Positions 35,401 through 44,100 of a stretch of 64,000 nt of DNA are shown one piece after another (within the stretch, counting starts at the first letter, position 1; each line of letters begins with the position of its first letter). Both the position numbers and the translations under genes were made by a program. The stretch comes from Hwanghaeella sp965227365 (GTDB lineage: Bacteria; Pseudomonadota; Alphaproteobacteria; UBA8366; Aestuariispiraceae): NCBI RefSeq assembly GCF_965227365.1, contig NZ_OZ245754.1, forward strand, positions 2,170,001-2,234,000, read 5' to 3'. The notes beneath the pieces were generated by a model. That model was given only the letters and a program-made list of their open reading frames with translations. It was not told the origin of the DNA and ran no database searches.

Positions 35401-36421
35401 ACGGGGCCTCGCCATCCTCTCCGCCTTCTTCTCCTTCACCGGCCTCGCCCCCTTCGCCCTCTCCGCCGGCCAAGGCCAGGTCGCCTTCCTCGCCCACTTC
35501 GTCGGCTTCGCCCAGGTCTTCCTCGCCTTCTTCCTCTTCGCCTTCCTCCTGGCCCTCTACGCCCTCGCCTTCACCTTCCGCGCCTTCTCCCTCTCCGGAT
35601 CCGCCCTCACCTGCCTCGCCTTCCGTCTGTTCCTCGGCCGGGTCGCCCTGATCGGAGGGCCCTTGTTGCCCGGCATCACCGTCGTCACCCCCAGTATTGC
35701 CCGACGGAAGGTTCTGGTTGGCGGGAAGCTGCACCGGCAGTTGCCTCAGGGCCCCACCGAAGATCGATTGTATTTCGCCCAAGGGCCGGAATGTCGGCGG
35801 AGTCGGCGGCGCGAAGGGGTTCGATGTATTCGTATAGGCGTTCGGCGTGGTCAGCGACACTGTTCCGCCTTGGGTCGTCACCGTCAATTCACCGGTCTGT
35901 TGTCCCGGTTCCTGCAGCAGTACGACCTCGTCATCATCACCCGCGCCGGCCGTCCCTCGGACACCGATCGTCGCGGTGGGCGTGACGATCGTCATGTTGT
36001 TCTCGCCGGTTTTCGCTACCTGTCCGCTGACGAACGAAAACGCGCCTTGGGCAAGGTTCATGACCATGCTGCTGTCGGCGCCGCCCGCATCATAAACGAA
36101 ACTGTCGATCGTCAGCCTTGCATCCGGGCCAAGGGAGAAGGAACTGCCGTCATCAAATGTCAGCCCGACGCCGCTCTCTGCTGCGGTCTCGAAGGTATCA
36201 TCCTGAAAAACGGCAGTACCGACCTGGGCCTGAACCGTTTCACCGGAGGCGCGAATGATGGTCGCCTGGCCGCTGAGACTGGCCACCGTGCCGATATTGG
36301 CGGCGCCTTGCGCCAATTGCACTGCCGCCAACTGCAGCCCCTGGGTATCCATATCGGACGACGCCAATGCCAACCGTTCGGTTTCAATGGAAGAGCTGTT
36401 TGGATTGTTATCCGTCGGCAT
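32411..36421 (-). CDS. Secreted FecR-domain/RTX-like adhesin, small paralogue (type I substrate)
   Basis: 1336 aa with the same order as the large paralogue: short Gln-rich lead, FecR-like domain (GTVASLSGQATIIRA ... TIGVRGTAGAG, about residues 42-165), GNTGG linker, very acidic E/G/D segment (about 240-345), nine consecutive prolines, repeat region and a serralysin-like C-terminus (RITNFEAGTDLFDISALIVG ... DLNGDGAADMEIIMNGI). From the first conserved strand to TSNP the two N-termini are almost identical (for example MVMNLAQGAFSFVSGQVAK), whereas the repeats are diverged. ATG 36421 has GGAG seven bases upstream. It is first in the direction of the exporter genes. Confidence 0.88.
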   Translation of the reverse strand: MPTDNNPNSSSIETERLALASSDMDTQGLQLAAVQLAQGAANIGTVASLSGQATIIRASGETVQAQVGTAVFQDDTFETAAESGVGLTFDDGSSFSLGPDARLTIDSFVYDAGGADSSMVMNLAQGAFSFVSGQVAKTGENNMTIVTPTATIGVRGTAGAGDDDEVVLLQEPGQQTGELTVTTQGGTVSLTTPNAYTNTSNPFAPPTPPTFRPLGEIQSIFGGALRQLPVQLPANQNLPSGNTGGDDGDAGQQGPSDQGDPAEEQTEGEAGEGGSGEGEGAEGEGEGVEGQEEGEEEEGEEDLGEADEVGEEGDLALAGGEGEGGEAGEGEEGGEDGEAPLGPVQAAGELSAPPPPPPPPPASFLAFQQQTRGTAPRQTTTTAPDDDDNDPDDLSDDGGGGGAVIEDINVIPVNANTTVTLTADSDRIEVSGGSIATTVIGTFQEGDSIVDVTNSSGQVLSITDVTSHSFTVNGIESVQFGNMTGSELHAITVAGTGTVIFNTSGGPFNANIRGDEANNTFNIGVGISANSFVSANMGGGIDTVNVNTNVQVNMLLGEVEFVSSTIGGTQNVVLDNAVSGTSFDFGDIGDADTLTLFDGTNSIIVSDIQTVNGGSGNDTIIVGSTTLITLSLGGGTDTVIASGVSNFNVTALSNVENFVGSSGNDNIGLASGLTAGSVYDGGGGVNSLTLFSGASNTASISNFLNIFGSSFSESLSFENAVGAGFGTIVDLGGGSFDELFLLSTGGNTVSVENTETISGSGGADTVILRDLSVDEIDLAAGNDEVELDGGPGTYTFFTFNGIEKVTGQFGTTEVVDLTGIGTGLSGTLFDLGLLNDADDVQLGNQGNNVAITSLASISSGTGVDIVTLAATLVGSIDLGGGSDTVDASTQASAAISSLSNVENYVGSSGTDNITLATLLSTGDDYNGQADGDADVLNLAAGINQATIDHFETINGTSSADQLTLESQIFAGFGTTVDLKGGTDTLGLSNTDNDLTVSNVEFLNAGTGNDTVALGTALLTGAQFDGGAGGTDTLTLLAGSTNAGTISNFEFVNGGGGTTESLTLEAILNIATTFDLGDFADADTLSLAFGGNTLSVRDLMNFVGNGGNDNVTLLSALAAGSNYDGGGSGDDTDTLILKDDTTNSAIINDFEQIQGNSTTGTTLTFLAGSQVNTTFTFTGGGTDTLFFNDGGSFASLSGVEEVHGGAGNDTVSVADTTGVRFELGDGGDTATGAVGVSDLFVYSAQTDANVGENERITNFEAGTDLFDISALIVGTFSYIGGAGFVQSGNTQARFTNGTETLELDLNGDGAADMEIIMNGITANDLSDADFQQSIAQT
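32750..34990 (-). repeat. Degenerate beta-repeat region of the small paralogue
   Basis: Same repeat type as in the large paralogue, about six to seven rounds: for example GSVYDGGGGVNSLTLFSGASN, GDDYNGQADGDADVLNLAAGIN and GAQFDGGAGGTDTLTLLAGSTN. Bounds approximate. Confidence 0.6.
35345..35700 (-). repeat. Acidic linker and polyproline coding region
   Basis: Codes about 105 residues of Glu/Gly/Asp/Ala followed by a run of nine prolines (GGTGGCGGCGGAGGCGG on the plus strand near 35350). Low-complexity DNA; prone to length change. Confidence 0.75.
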
Positions 36422-36451
36422 CCCTGTTCTCCGCGCGTGGATACGGGTCGC

Positions 36452-36487
36452 ATTCTAAAATCCATTTCACGCGGACCGGCGTGAAAT
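36452..36487 (-). promoter_or_regulatory. Perfect 9-6-9 inverted repeat and -10-like box upstream of small adhesin
   Basis: ATTTCACGC (36464-36472), six bases, then GCGTGAAAT (36479-36487) form a perfect 9-bp dyad starting 43 bases upstream of the adhesin ATG. On the minus strand TAGAAT (36457-36452) resembles a -10 box. The dyad would then cover about -20 to -43 of the transcript start, where a repressor would block the -35 region. No good -35 hexamer is seen. The operator role is inference; a 5' UTR hairpin is the alternative. Confidence 0.5.
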
Positions 36488-36762
36488 TCTCCACCTGCCA
36501 CGGCACGGTTACACCGTTGCCCCCTATCCGGGTACAATCTTACGCGTCAGACTGCGTCCGATGCAATTGCCCCGCGGTGTCCGAACGTCGACGTCCGTTC
36601 ACTATGTGACCGGCAGAAAACCGCCTTTCCTGCGCTTGAGCGCGGAAAGAATCGACCGAAACTGGGGCATTCTCGCGTGCCGCCGTTGCTCCTTCGGCGT
36701 TTTTACATGGTACCGCACAGGGTATTCTTGTGCCTTTTCAATATCATTGCAGGGGTTTCCTG
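36488..36762. other. Rest of divergent intergenic region, adhesin / NeuB-like
   Basis: Between the adhesin dyad and the NeuB-like gene. It contains a 10-bp palindrome ACGTCGACGT (36585-36594) flanked by GAACG/CGTTC, a possible second operator. A ribosome site (CAGGGG) lies 8 bases before the NeuB-like ATG. No RNA gene recognised. Confidence 0.35.
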
Positions 36763-37773
36763 ATGTCCAGATTCAAAGGGTTTCCGGTCGACCGGACATT
36801 CATCGTGGCCGAAGTCGGCAATAATCATGAAGGGTCGGCGGACGTAGCGGCCGAACTCGTACAGGAGGCCGCGAAAGCGGGCGTCGATGCGGTAAAATTC
36901 CAAACTTTCCGAACCGAGGAATTCGTCAGCCCGCGACAGGAAGAGCGTTTCGCCCGCATGAAGCGGTTCGAGCTCTCCCAGGACGATTTTTCCGGCCTTG
37001 CCGACCTGGCCCGGTCGAATGGCCTGATCTTCATGTCGACCCCTTTGGACCATACCAGTGCGCGGTTCCTCGGCGGTATCGTCGATATCATGAAGGTGGC
37101 CTCCGGCGACATCACCCATCTGCCGCTGATCAGGGAAATTGCCAAACACGGTCTGCCGATGATCATTTCCACCGGCAATGCCGATTTGCCCGAAATTGAC
37201 CGTGCGCTGGAGGCGGCCCGGAACTCCAGGTCTCCGGACGCGCCGGATGCGGAGATCGCCCTGCTACATTGCGTTTCGGCCTATCCGGCACCGGCCGAAC
37301 AGGCGAATCTGGCCGCGATGGCGACCCTGCGGAAACGATATGACTGCCCGGTCGGTTATTCCGATCATACGAGCGGGAGTTCCGTGGCTGTGCTTGCTGT
37401 CGCCGCCGGGGCAAGGATCGTCGAGAAACATTTCACGCTCGACAACAATTACTCGGATTTCAGGGATCATCAGCTGTCCGCCGACCCTTCTGCGATGGCC
37501 GCTCTGGTTTCCGAAATCAGGCGTACGGAAGCCATCATGGGCTCCGGTGAGAAACAGCCTCAAGCTTGCGAAGCATCATCCCGCCTTGAAATTCGTCGTT
37601 CCATCGCAATTGGCAAACCGATCAGTGCCGGTGCTGTTCTGACGGAAGAGCATCTTGTTTGGTTGCGCCCCGGTGATGGTTTGGCGCCGGGCGATGAAGG
37701 CAAGATCTTGGGCAAGAAGGCCACGCACGACATGGCCCCCGGAACCTTTCCTTCGCTGAGCGATTTCACATGA
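36763..37773 (+). CDS. N-acetylneuraminate synthase family protein (NeuB/SpsE-like)
   Basis: 336 aa. The TIM-barrel NeuB domain (FIVAEVGNNHEGSADVAAELVQ, AGVDAVKFQTF, FMSTPLDHTSARFLG, DIMKVASGDITHLPLI, MIISTGNADLPEI, LLHCVSAYPAP, PVGYSDHTSG, IVEKHFTLD) is complete. The C-terminal SAF/antifreeze-like domain (SRLEIRRSIAIGKPISAGAVLTEEHLVWLRPGDGL) is present too. These enzymes condense phosphoenolpyruvate with a hexosamine to make nonulosonic acids: sialic, legionaminic or pseudaminic. Which one is not clear. No other pathway gene is adjacent. ATG at 36763 chosen for its AGGGG site. Confidence 0.92.
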   Translation: MSRFKGFPVDRTFIVAEVGNNHEGSADVAAELVQEAAKAGVDAVKFQTFRTEEFVSPRQEERFARMKRFELSQDDFSGLADLARSNGLIFMSTPLDHTSARFLGGIVDIMKVASGDITHLPLIREIAKHGLPMIISTGNADLPEIDRALEAARNSRSPDAPDAEIALLHCVSAYPAPAEQANLAAMATLRKRYDCPVGYSDHTSGSSVAVLAVAAGARIVEKHFTLDNNYSDFRDHQLSADPSAMAALVSEIRRTEAIMGSGEKQPQACEASSRLEIRRSIAIGKPISAGAVLTEEHLVWLRPGDGLAPGDEGKILGKKATHDMAPGTFPSLSDFT

Positions 37774-38137
37774 TCTTGGCGAATAGGTCGAAGGAGTCTC
37801 AGTCTTCCCTAAAATTTAAATTGTATTTTAGGAAAAATTTATAAGCATCCTGATTATATTAACGTTTTCCGTTAGGAATAGTCTGTCAAAAACCGTATTC
37901 TAATGTTTCGTAACTCCCAGAGTATTAATAGTTGCGGCCTGCCAAATCCGGAAACGGTTCAGGCCGATTGAGGTGAACGATCCCACATCGAAAGGGCGAC
38001 CTCGCTCCAAAGACTCTTGAAAATCGGGGGTTTTTGGCGGAATTGGGCGTGTGACCCACGTCACGGCGTATTTATCGAAAATGATTAGTATCGATTTACA
38101 GGTCTAAAGAGACAGAAGAATACAAGGGTAAGCAGTT
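37774..38137. other. AT-rich leader region of the giant adhesin gene
   Basis: 364 bases, much richer in A/T than surrounding genes in its first half. It contains an 8-bp dyad CCTAAAAT / ATTTTAGG (37808-37832, loop of nine) and TAACG-TTTTC-CGTTA (37860-37874). The second half has a CRP-like site and a candidate promoter, listed separately. No gene seen. Confidence 0.45.
38050..38091 (+). promoter_or_regulatory. CRP/FNR-type site and candidate promoter of the giant adhesin gene
   Basis: TGTGA-CCCACG-TCACG (38050-38065) matches the TGTGA-N6-TCACA CRP consensus in nine of ten positions. A weak -10-like TAGTAT lies at 38086-38091; a start near 38098 would place the site at about -41, the class II activator position. 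An AAGGG ribosome site precedes the ATG at 38138. Inference from pattern only. Confidence 0.45.
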
Positions 38138-41100
38138 ATGGCCACAAATCAGAACAACGGACAGGACGCCGGCCCGAATACCGGTCAATCCGTCACTGAT
38201 GCCACGCCGGATTATGTGTTCGACGGCACATCGGCCGCCATTGTGGTCCCCGTTGGTGATGCACTCCTGAACGCCGAATACAGCCGGAGCGGACCGGATC
38301 TTTATCTTGAAACGCCCGACGGTCAGTTGATCCTCGTCACCAACTACTTCGCACAGGATATCCCGCCTGACCTGTTCACGCTGGCCGGGTCCCGCATCAC
38401 GGCTGATGTGGCAGCCAAACTGGCCGGGCCACGGGCGCCCGGACAAGTCGCCCAGAACGGCGATCTCTCGACCCTTGAAGAACCAATCGGGACTGTCGAT
38501 ACGATCAAAGGCGTCATCACTGTCATCCGCGCCGACGGAACGCAGGTAACCTTGACGGAGGGCGATACCCTGTATCAGGGCGACACGCTGGTAAGCGGCG
38601 CGGATTCTGCGATCGGCATCATTTTCGCTGACAAAAGCACCATGTCGATGGCGTCGAACGCCCGCATCATCCTGGATGAATTGATCTACGATCCTCAGGA
38701 CATGGCCGCGAACAGCCAGGTCTTCAATGTCATTCAAGGTGCCTTCATGTTCACCAGTGGCGCCATCGGGAAAAGCGATCCGGAAGATGTGTCCGTCAAC
38801 ACGCCGGTCGCCACGATCGGCATTCGCGGCACGAAGTTCGGTGTCATCGTCGACGCCCTGGACGGTGCAACCAACGTGACCATTTTCGAGGGCGCGGTAT
38901 TTGTCCAAAACGGGGCCGGCAACGTCCTGCTGACGGGCATCGGCGAAACAACGTTGATTCCCTCCTACACATTGCCGCCGTCCGATCCGCGGATGCTGGG
39001 GCTGGACGAAATTCAGCGCATCTACGGGGACGCAATCGGCTTCCATCCTGTCCGACAGGAGATACCGGACGATCACGCGGAACTGGACGACGATGACCTG
39101 CAGGACATCGCGGACGACCTGATCGACATCGAAACGGCTGCCGGTGGCGAACAGCAGCCGGGCGAAGGCGCGTCGGATGAATTCGGCGAAATCGGCGCCG
39201 CAGGTATCGGTCAAAGCGGCCTGGGTGGAACACCCTTGGGCAGCGGCGGCGATGGTAGCGGCGAAGAAGGCATTCCCGGCGCCGGTAGCGGCGGCGACGG
39301 TACCGGTGATGATGTCGAAGACATCGTGACGCCCGGCGTGGACGGGCCCAGCACCGTAGAAATCAATCCCGGTGTCGGTGTTTTCGACCCGGAATCGGGC
39401 GTTACCCATTTTACACCGTCAACGCCTCTGACCTCGGGTACGGATTTCTCGGTCAGCGCGCCATCCGGCCCGGGCGTGCAGCAGTTGCATTTGAATGCAG
39501 AGCAGCTCGGTGGCCCGGGCGGCAGTGCCGGCCTCACCCTGCAAAGCGGTTCGGCGCCGGACGATGTCGAGGCGGGAAACAACTCGGTCAGTCTTTCCAG
39601 TACCGACGGCATGGATCTGTCTATTCATGGCTTCGAGGAACTCGCCCTGACACTCGGTGGCGGCGACGACTCCATTGATATCCAAGACCTCGGCGGGACC
39701 AGCATCATCTCCGACACGGTGACGATCGACGCAGGCGACGGTAACGATGTTGTCCTGACCTCCGACGGCACGACCAGCACTTCACTCGTGATTGACGGTG
39801 GCGCCGGAAATGACTTCCTGAACGGCGGCGAACTCGACGACGAAATCTCCGGCGGATCCGGAAACGACACCATTCAGGGCGGCGCTGGAAACGACTCCAT
39901 CTCGGGCGGCACCGGCGACGACATCATCATCGGCGCCACCGGGGACGATTTCCTGGAAGGCAATGAAGACAATGACATCATCGTCGGGTCAGGCGGTGAC
40001 GATACGCTTCTCGGTGGTTCCGGGGACGACACGCTCGAAGGCGGCAGCGGTTCCGACGTCGTGGATGGCGGTACCGGTGACGACCGGGCCATTTTCATTG
40101 TCGGCCAGGCGCAAACGGAAGGCGTCAACGACGCCTATGACGGTGGTGCGGATACCGACACGATCGTCATCAACTACGACGCGCAAGTGCTTGAAAACCC
40201 GACATTCCGTCAGGCCATTCTCGACATTCACGCAATGCTGGGCAACGCCGCCTCGGGTTCTCCGGAAGAGTTTGATACGGCTCCGTTCCAGGCCCTGGGT
40301 CTCGATATTCAAGGTTTCGAGGCGGTTGAATTGGACGGACCCGCTTTCGCCATTCCGATCGAAGCGACTCCTGCTGGCGAGGAAGATGGCGCAATTCTGC
40401 TGAACCTTGCTGTCGTCGACGTGCTTTCGAGCAAGACCGTTTCAGTGACAATCGGCAACCTGAACGGTGCAACGCCTTCTGCCGGGACGGATAATGGCGA
40501 TGGTACCTTCACCCTGACGGCGGCGCAGTTGGATGGGTTGACGATCACACCTGCCGCCGACTCTTCGGAAGACCTCGAGTTGTCGATCACCGTCACCACG
40601 GTCGATGAATTCGGAAACACGGAATCGATTGGCGAAACGCTGGATGTTTCCATCGCCGCCGTGGCCGATGCGCCGAATGTAACCGCCGAGTCCGTTTCCG
40701 GGCAGGAAGATACGGCGATTGCGTTGAATATCACGGCCACTGTTGCCGACGAGGATGGGTCGGAGGCGATTGCTCCCATCTCGGCCTCTCCGTCCGGGGG
40801 GCAAGGCGACGGCGGTTTCTTCGTTTCACTCGCCGTTCAAAGCAACGACTCCCCGATCACCATTACGGGTTTCGAACCGGGTACGGTTTTCTCTGCCGGA
40901 AACCTCGTTGATGACGTGTTGCATCTCACTGCTGAAGATCTTTCCGGATTGACCCTGACCCCGCCCGCCAATTTCTCCGGCGATATGAATTTGACCATAT
41001 CCGTGACTGCCACGGATACCGACCCCGACACGGGCGAGACCAGCACCGCAACCACGGAACAGCAGTTCACCGTCGCCGTGGCCGGTGTTGCCGACGCCCC

Positions 41101-44100
41101 GGTCCTGACCATCAGCGACGCAGACGGGTTGGAAGACAACGCGATCGGTCTGGATATCGCGGCGGCCCTGACGGATGACAGCGAGACCCTGTCCGACGTC
41201 ACCATTTCCGGTCTGAACGGGGCGACCTTGTCTGCCGGTACACTGAACGAAGACGGCTCCGTCACCCTGACTGCCGCGCAGCTGGAAAATCTGACTATCA
41301 CGCCGCCGTTGAACTTCTCCGGCGACCTGACGCTCTCCGTCTCCGTCACCTCGACCGACGGCGAAAGCACCAGCACGACAACAAAGGACCTGACAGTTTC
41401 CGTGACTGGTGTGGCCGATGAGCCCACCCTTTCCGTCGGTGATGTGTCCGGAACAGAAGATACCCCGATTGCGCTGAATATCGACGCGGCCCTTTCAGAC
41501 ACGGATGGTTCGGAAGAACTGACGGTCACGATATCCGGTGTCCCTGACGGTGCGACCCTCAGCGCCGGAACGTCCCAAGGCGATGGTGTTTTCACCCTGA
41601 CGGCGAGCGAGTTGGAAGGATTGACGATCACGCCCGCGCTGGACAGCGTCGAAGACTTCGTGCTCAGCGTTTCCGCCACCGCCACTGAGGACGATGGCGA
41701 TACAGAAACCACTTCGAGTTTCGATATCGCCGTTGCCGTCACGGGTACCCCGCGCGAAGCCGTTTTGCTCGTCAGCGAGGCAGCAGGCCTGGAAGACGCC
41801 GTATCAATCCCCTTGAGCATTTCCGTGGCGGATGTTGAGGCGAACGACACGATTGCGTCCATCGTCATAAGCGGATTGCCCGAAGGTGCCAGCCTATCCG
41901 CCGGCGAAGAAAACGAAGACGGCAGCTATACCCTTGTTCTCGGCGATTTGGATGGTCTCACGCTCACACCGCCTGCGAACAGCAATGTCGATTTCGACCT
42001 GACGGTTGCGGTCACGACCCAGGATGTCGAATCCGGGGAAACCGAGACGGTCACCGACACCCTGGCTGTTTCCCTGACCGGCGTCGCGGATGCGGCTTCG
42101 CTGACCGTTTCCGTGGCGAACGGCAGTGAAGACCTGGCCATTCCTCTCAGCATTTCCGCTTCGTTGACGGATAACGACGGTTCCGAAGAGATCACCGAAA
42201 TCCGGCTCTCGAATATTCCCGAAGGCGCAACGCTCTCTGCCGGCACGGTGGATGAAGAAACCGGCGACGTCATTCTGACGGCTGCGGAGTTGTCCGGGCT
42301 GACGATCACACCCCCGACAAACTTCTCCGGCCAGCTTTCCCTCACGGTTAACGTGACCACCACGGAAGATGATGGAGATACTGAAACCGTTTCGAAGGAT
42401 CTGACGGTTTCTGTGGCTGGCTTTGCGGACGCCCCGGTCCTGACCATCAGCGATGCCGATGGTCTCGAAGACAACGCGATTGGTCTGGATATCGCGGCGG
42501 CTCTGACCGACGAGAGCGAGACTCTGTCCGACGTCACCATCTCCGGTCTGAACGGCGCGACCTTGTCCGCCGGTACGGTGAACGAGGATGGCTCCGTCAC
42601 GCTGACGGCGGGTCAGTTGGAAAATCTGACCATCACGCCGCCGCTGAACTTCTCCGGCGACCTCACCCTCTCCGTCTCGGTCACCTCGACCGACGGCGAA
42701 AGCACGAGCACCACGACCAAGGACCTGACCGTCTCGATCGCCGGCGTCGCGGATGCGCCGACACTGACGATCAGTGATGCGGACGGGCTTGAAGACAACG
42801 CGATCGGTCTGGATATCGTGGCGGCTCTGACCGACGAGAGCGAGACCCTGTCCGACGTCACCATATCCGGTCTGAACGGCGCGACCTTGTCCGCCGGTAC
42901 GGTGAACGAGGATGGCTCCGTCACGCTGACGGCGGGTCAGTTGGAAAACCTGACCATTACCCCGCCGTTGAACTTCTCCGGCGACCTCACCCTCTCCGTC
43001 TCGGTCACCTCGACCGACGGCGAAAGCACCAACACCACGACCAAGGATCTGACGGTTTCTGTGGCTGGCGTTGCCGACGCCCCGACCCTGACCATCAGCG
43101 ATGCCGATGGTCTCGAAGACAACGCGGTTGGTCTGGATATCGCCGCTGCTTTGACGGATGAGAGCGAGACCCTGTCCGGCGTAACCATCTCCGGTCTGAA
43201 CGGCGCGACCTTGTCTGCCGGTACACTGAACGAAGACGGTTCCGTCACGCTGACGGCGGGTCAGTTGGAAAATCTGACGATCACCCCGCCGCTGAACTTC
43301 TCGGGCGACCTCACCCTCTCCGTCTCGGTCACCTCGACCGATGGGGAGAGCACCAGCACCACCACCAAGGACCTGACCGTCTCGATCGCCGGCGTCGCGG
43401 ATGCGCCGACCCTGACCATCAGCGATGCCGATGGTCTCGAAGACAACGCGATCGGTCTGGATATCGCCGCCGCTCTGACGGATGAAAGCGAGACTCTGTC
43501 CGACGTTACCATCTCCGGCCTGAACGGTGCCGTGCTCTCCGCCGGGACAGTGAATGAAGACGGCTCCGTCACGCTGACGGCGGGTCAGTTGGAAAATCTG
43601 ACCATTACACCGCCGCTGAACTTCTCCGGTGACCTCACCCTCTCCGTCTCGGTCACCTCGACCGATGGGGAGAGCACCAGCACAACGACGAAGGATCTAA
43701 CGGTTTCTGTGGCTGGCGTTGCCGACGTCCCAACCCTGACCATCAGCGATGCCGATGGTCTCGAAGACAACGCGATCGGTCTGGATATCGCCGCCGCTCT
43801 GACGGACGAGAGCGAGACTCTGTCCGGCGTCACCATCTCCGGCCTGAACGGTGCGACCCTGTCCGCCGGTACGGTGAACGAAGACGGTTCCGTCACGCTG
43901 ACCGCAGGGCAGCTCGAGAACTTGACGATTACCCCGCCGCTGAACTTCTCCGGCGACCTCACCCTCTCCGTCTCGGTCACCTCGACCGATGGGGAGAGCA
44001 CCAGCACAACGACGAAGGACCTGACCGTCTCGATCGCCGGCGTCGCGGATGCGCCGACACTGACCATCACCGATGCGGACGGGTTGGAAGACAATGCGAT

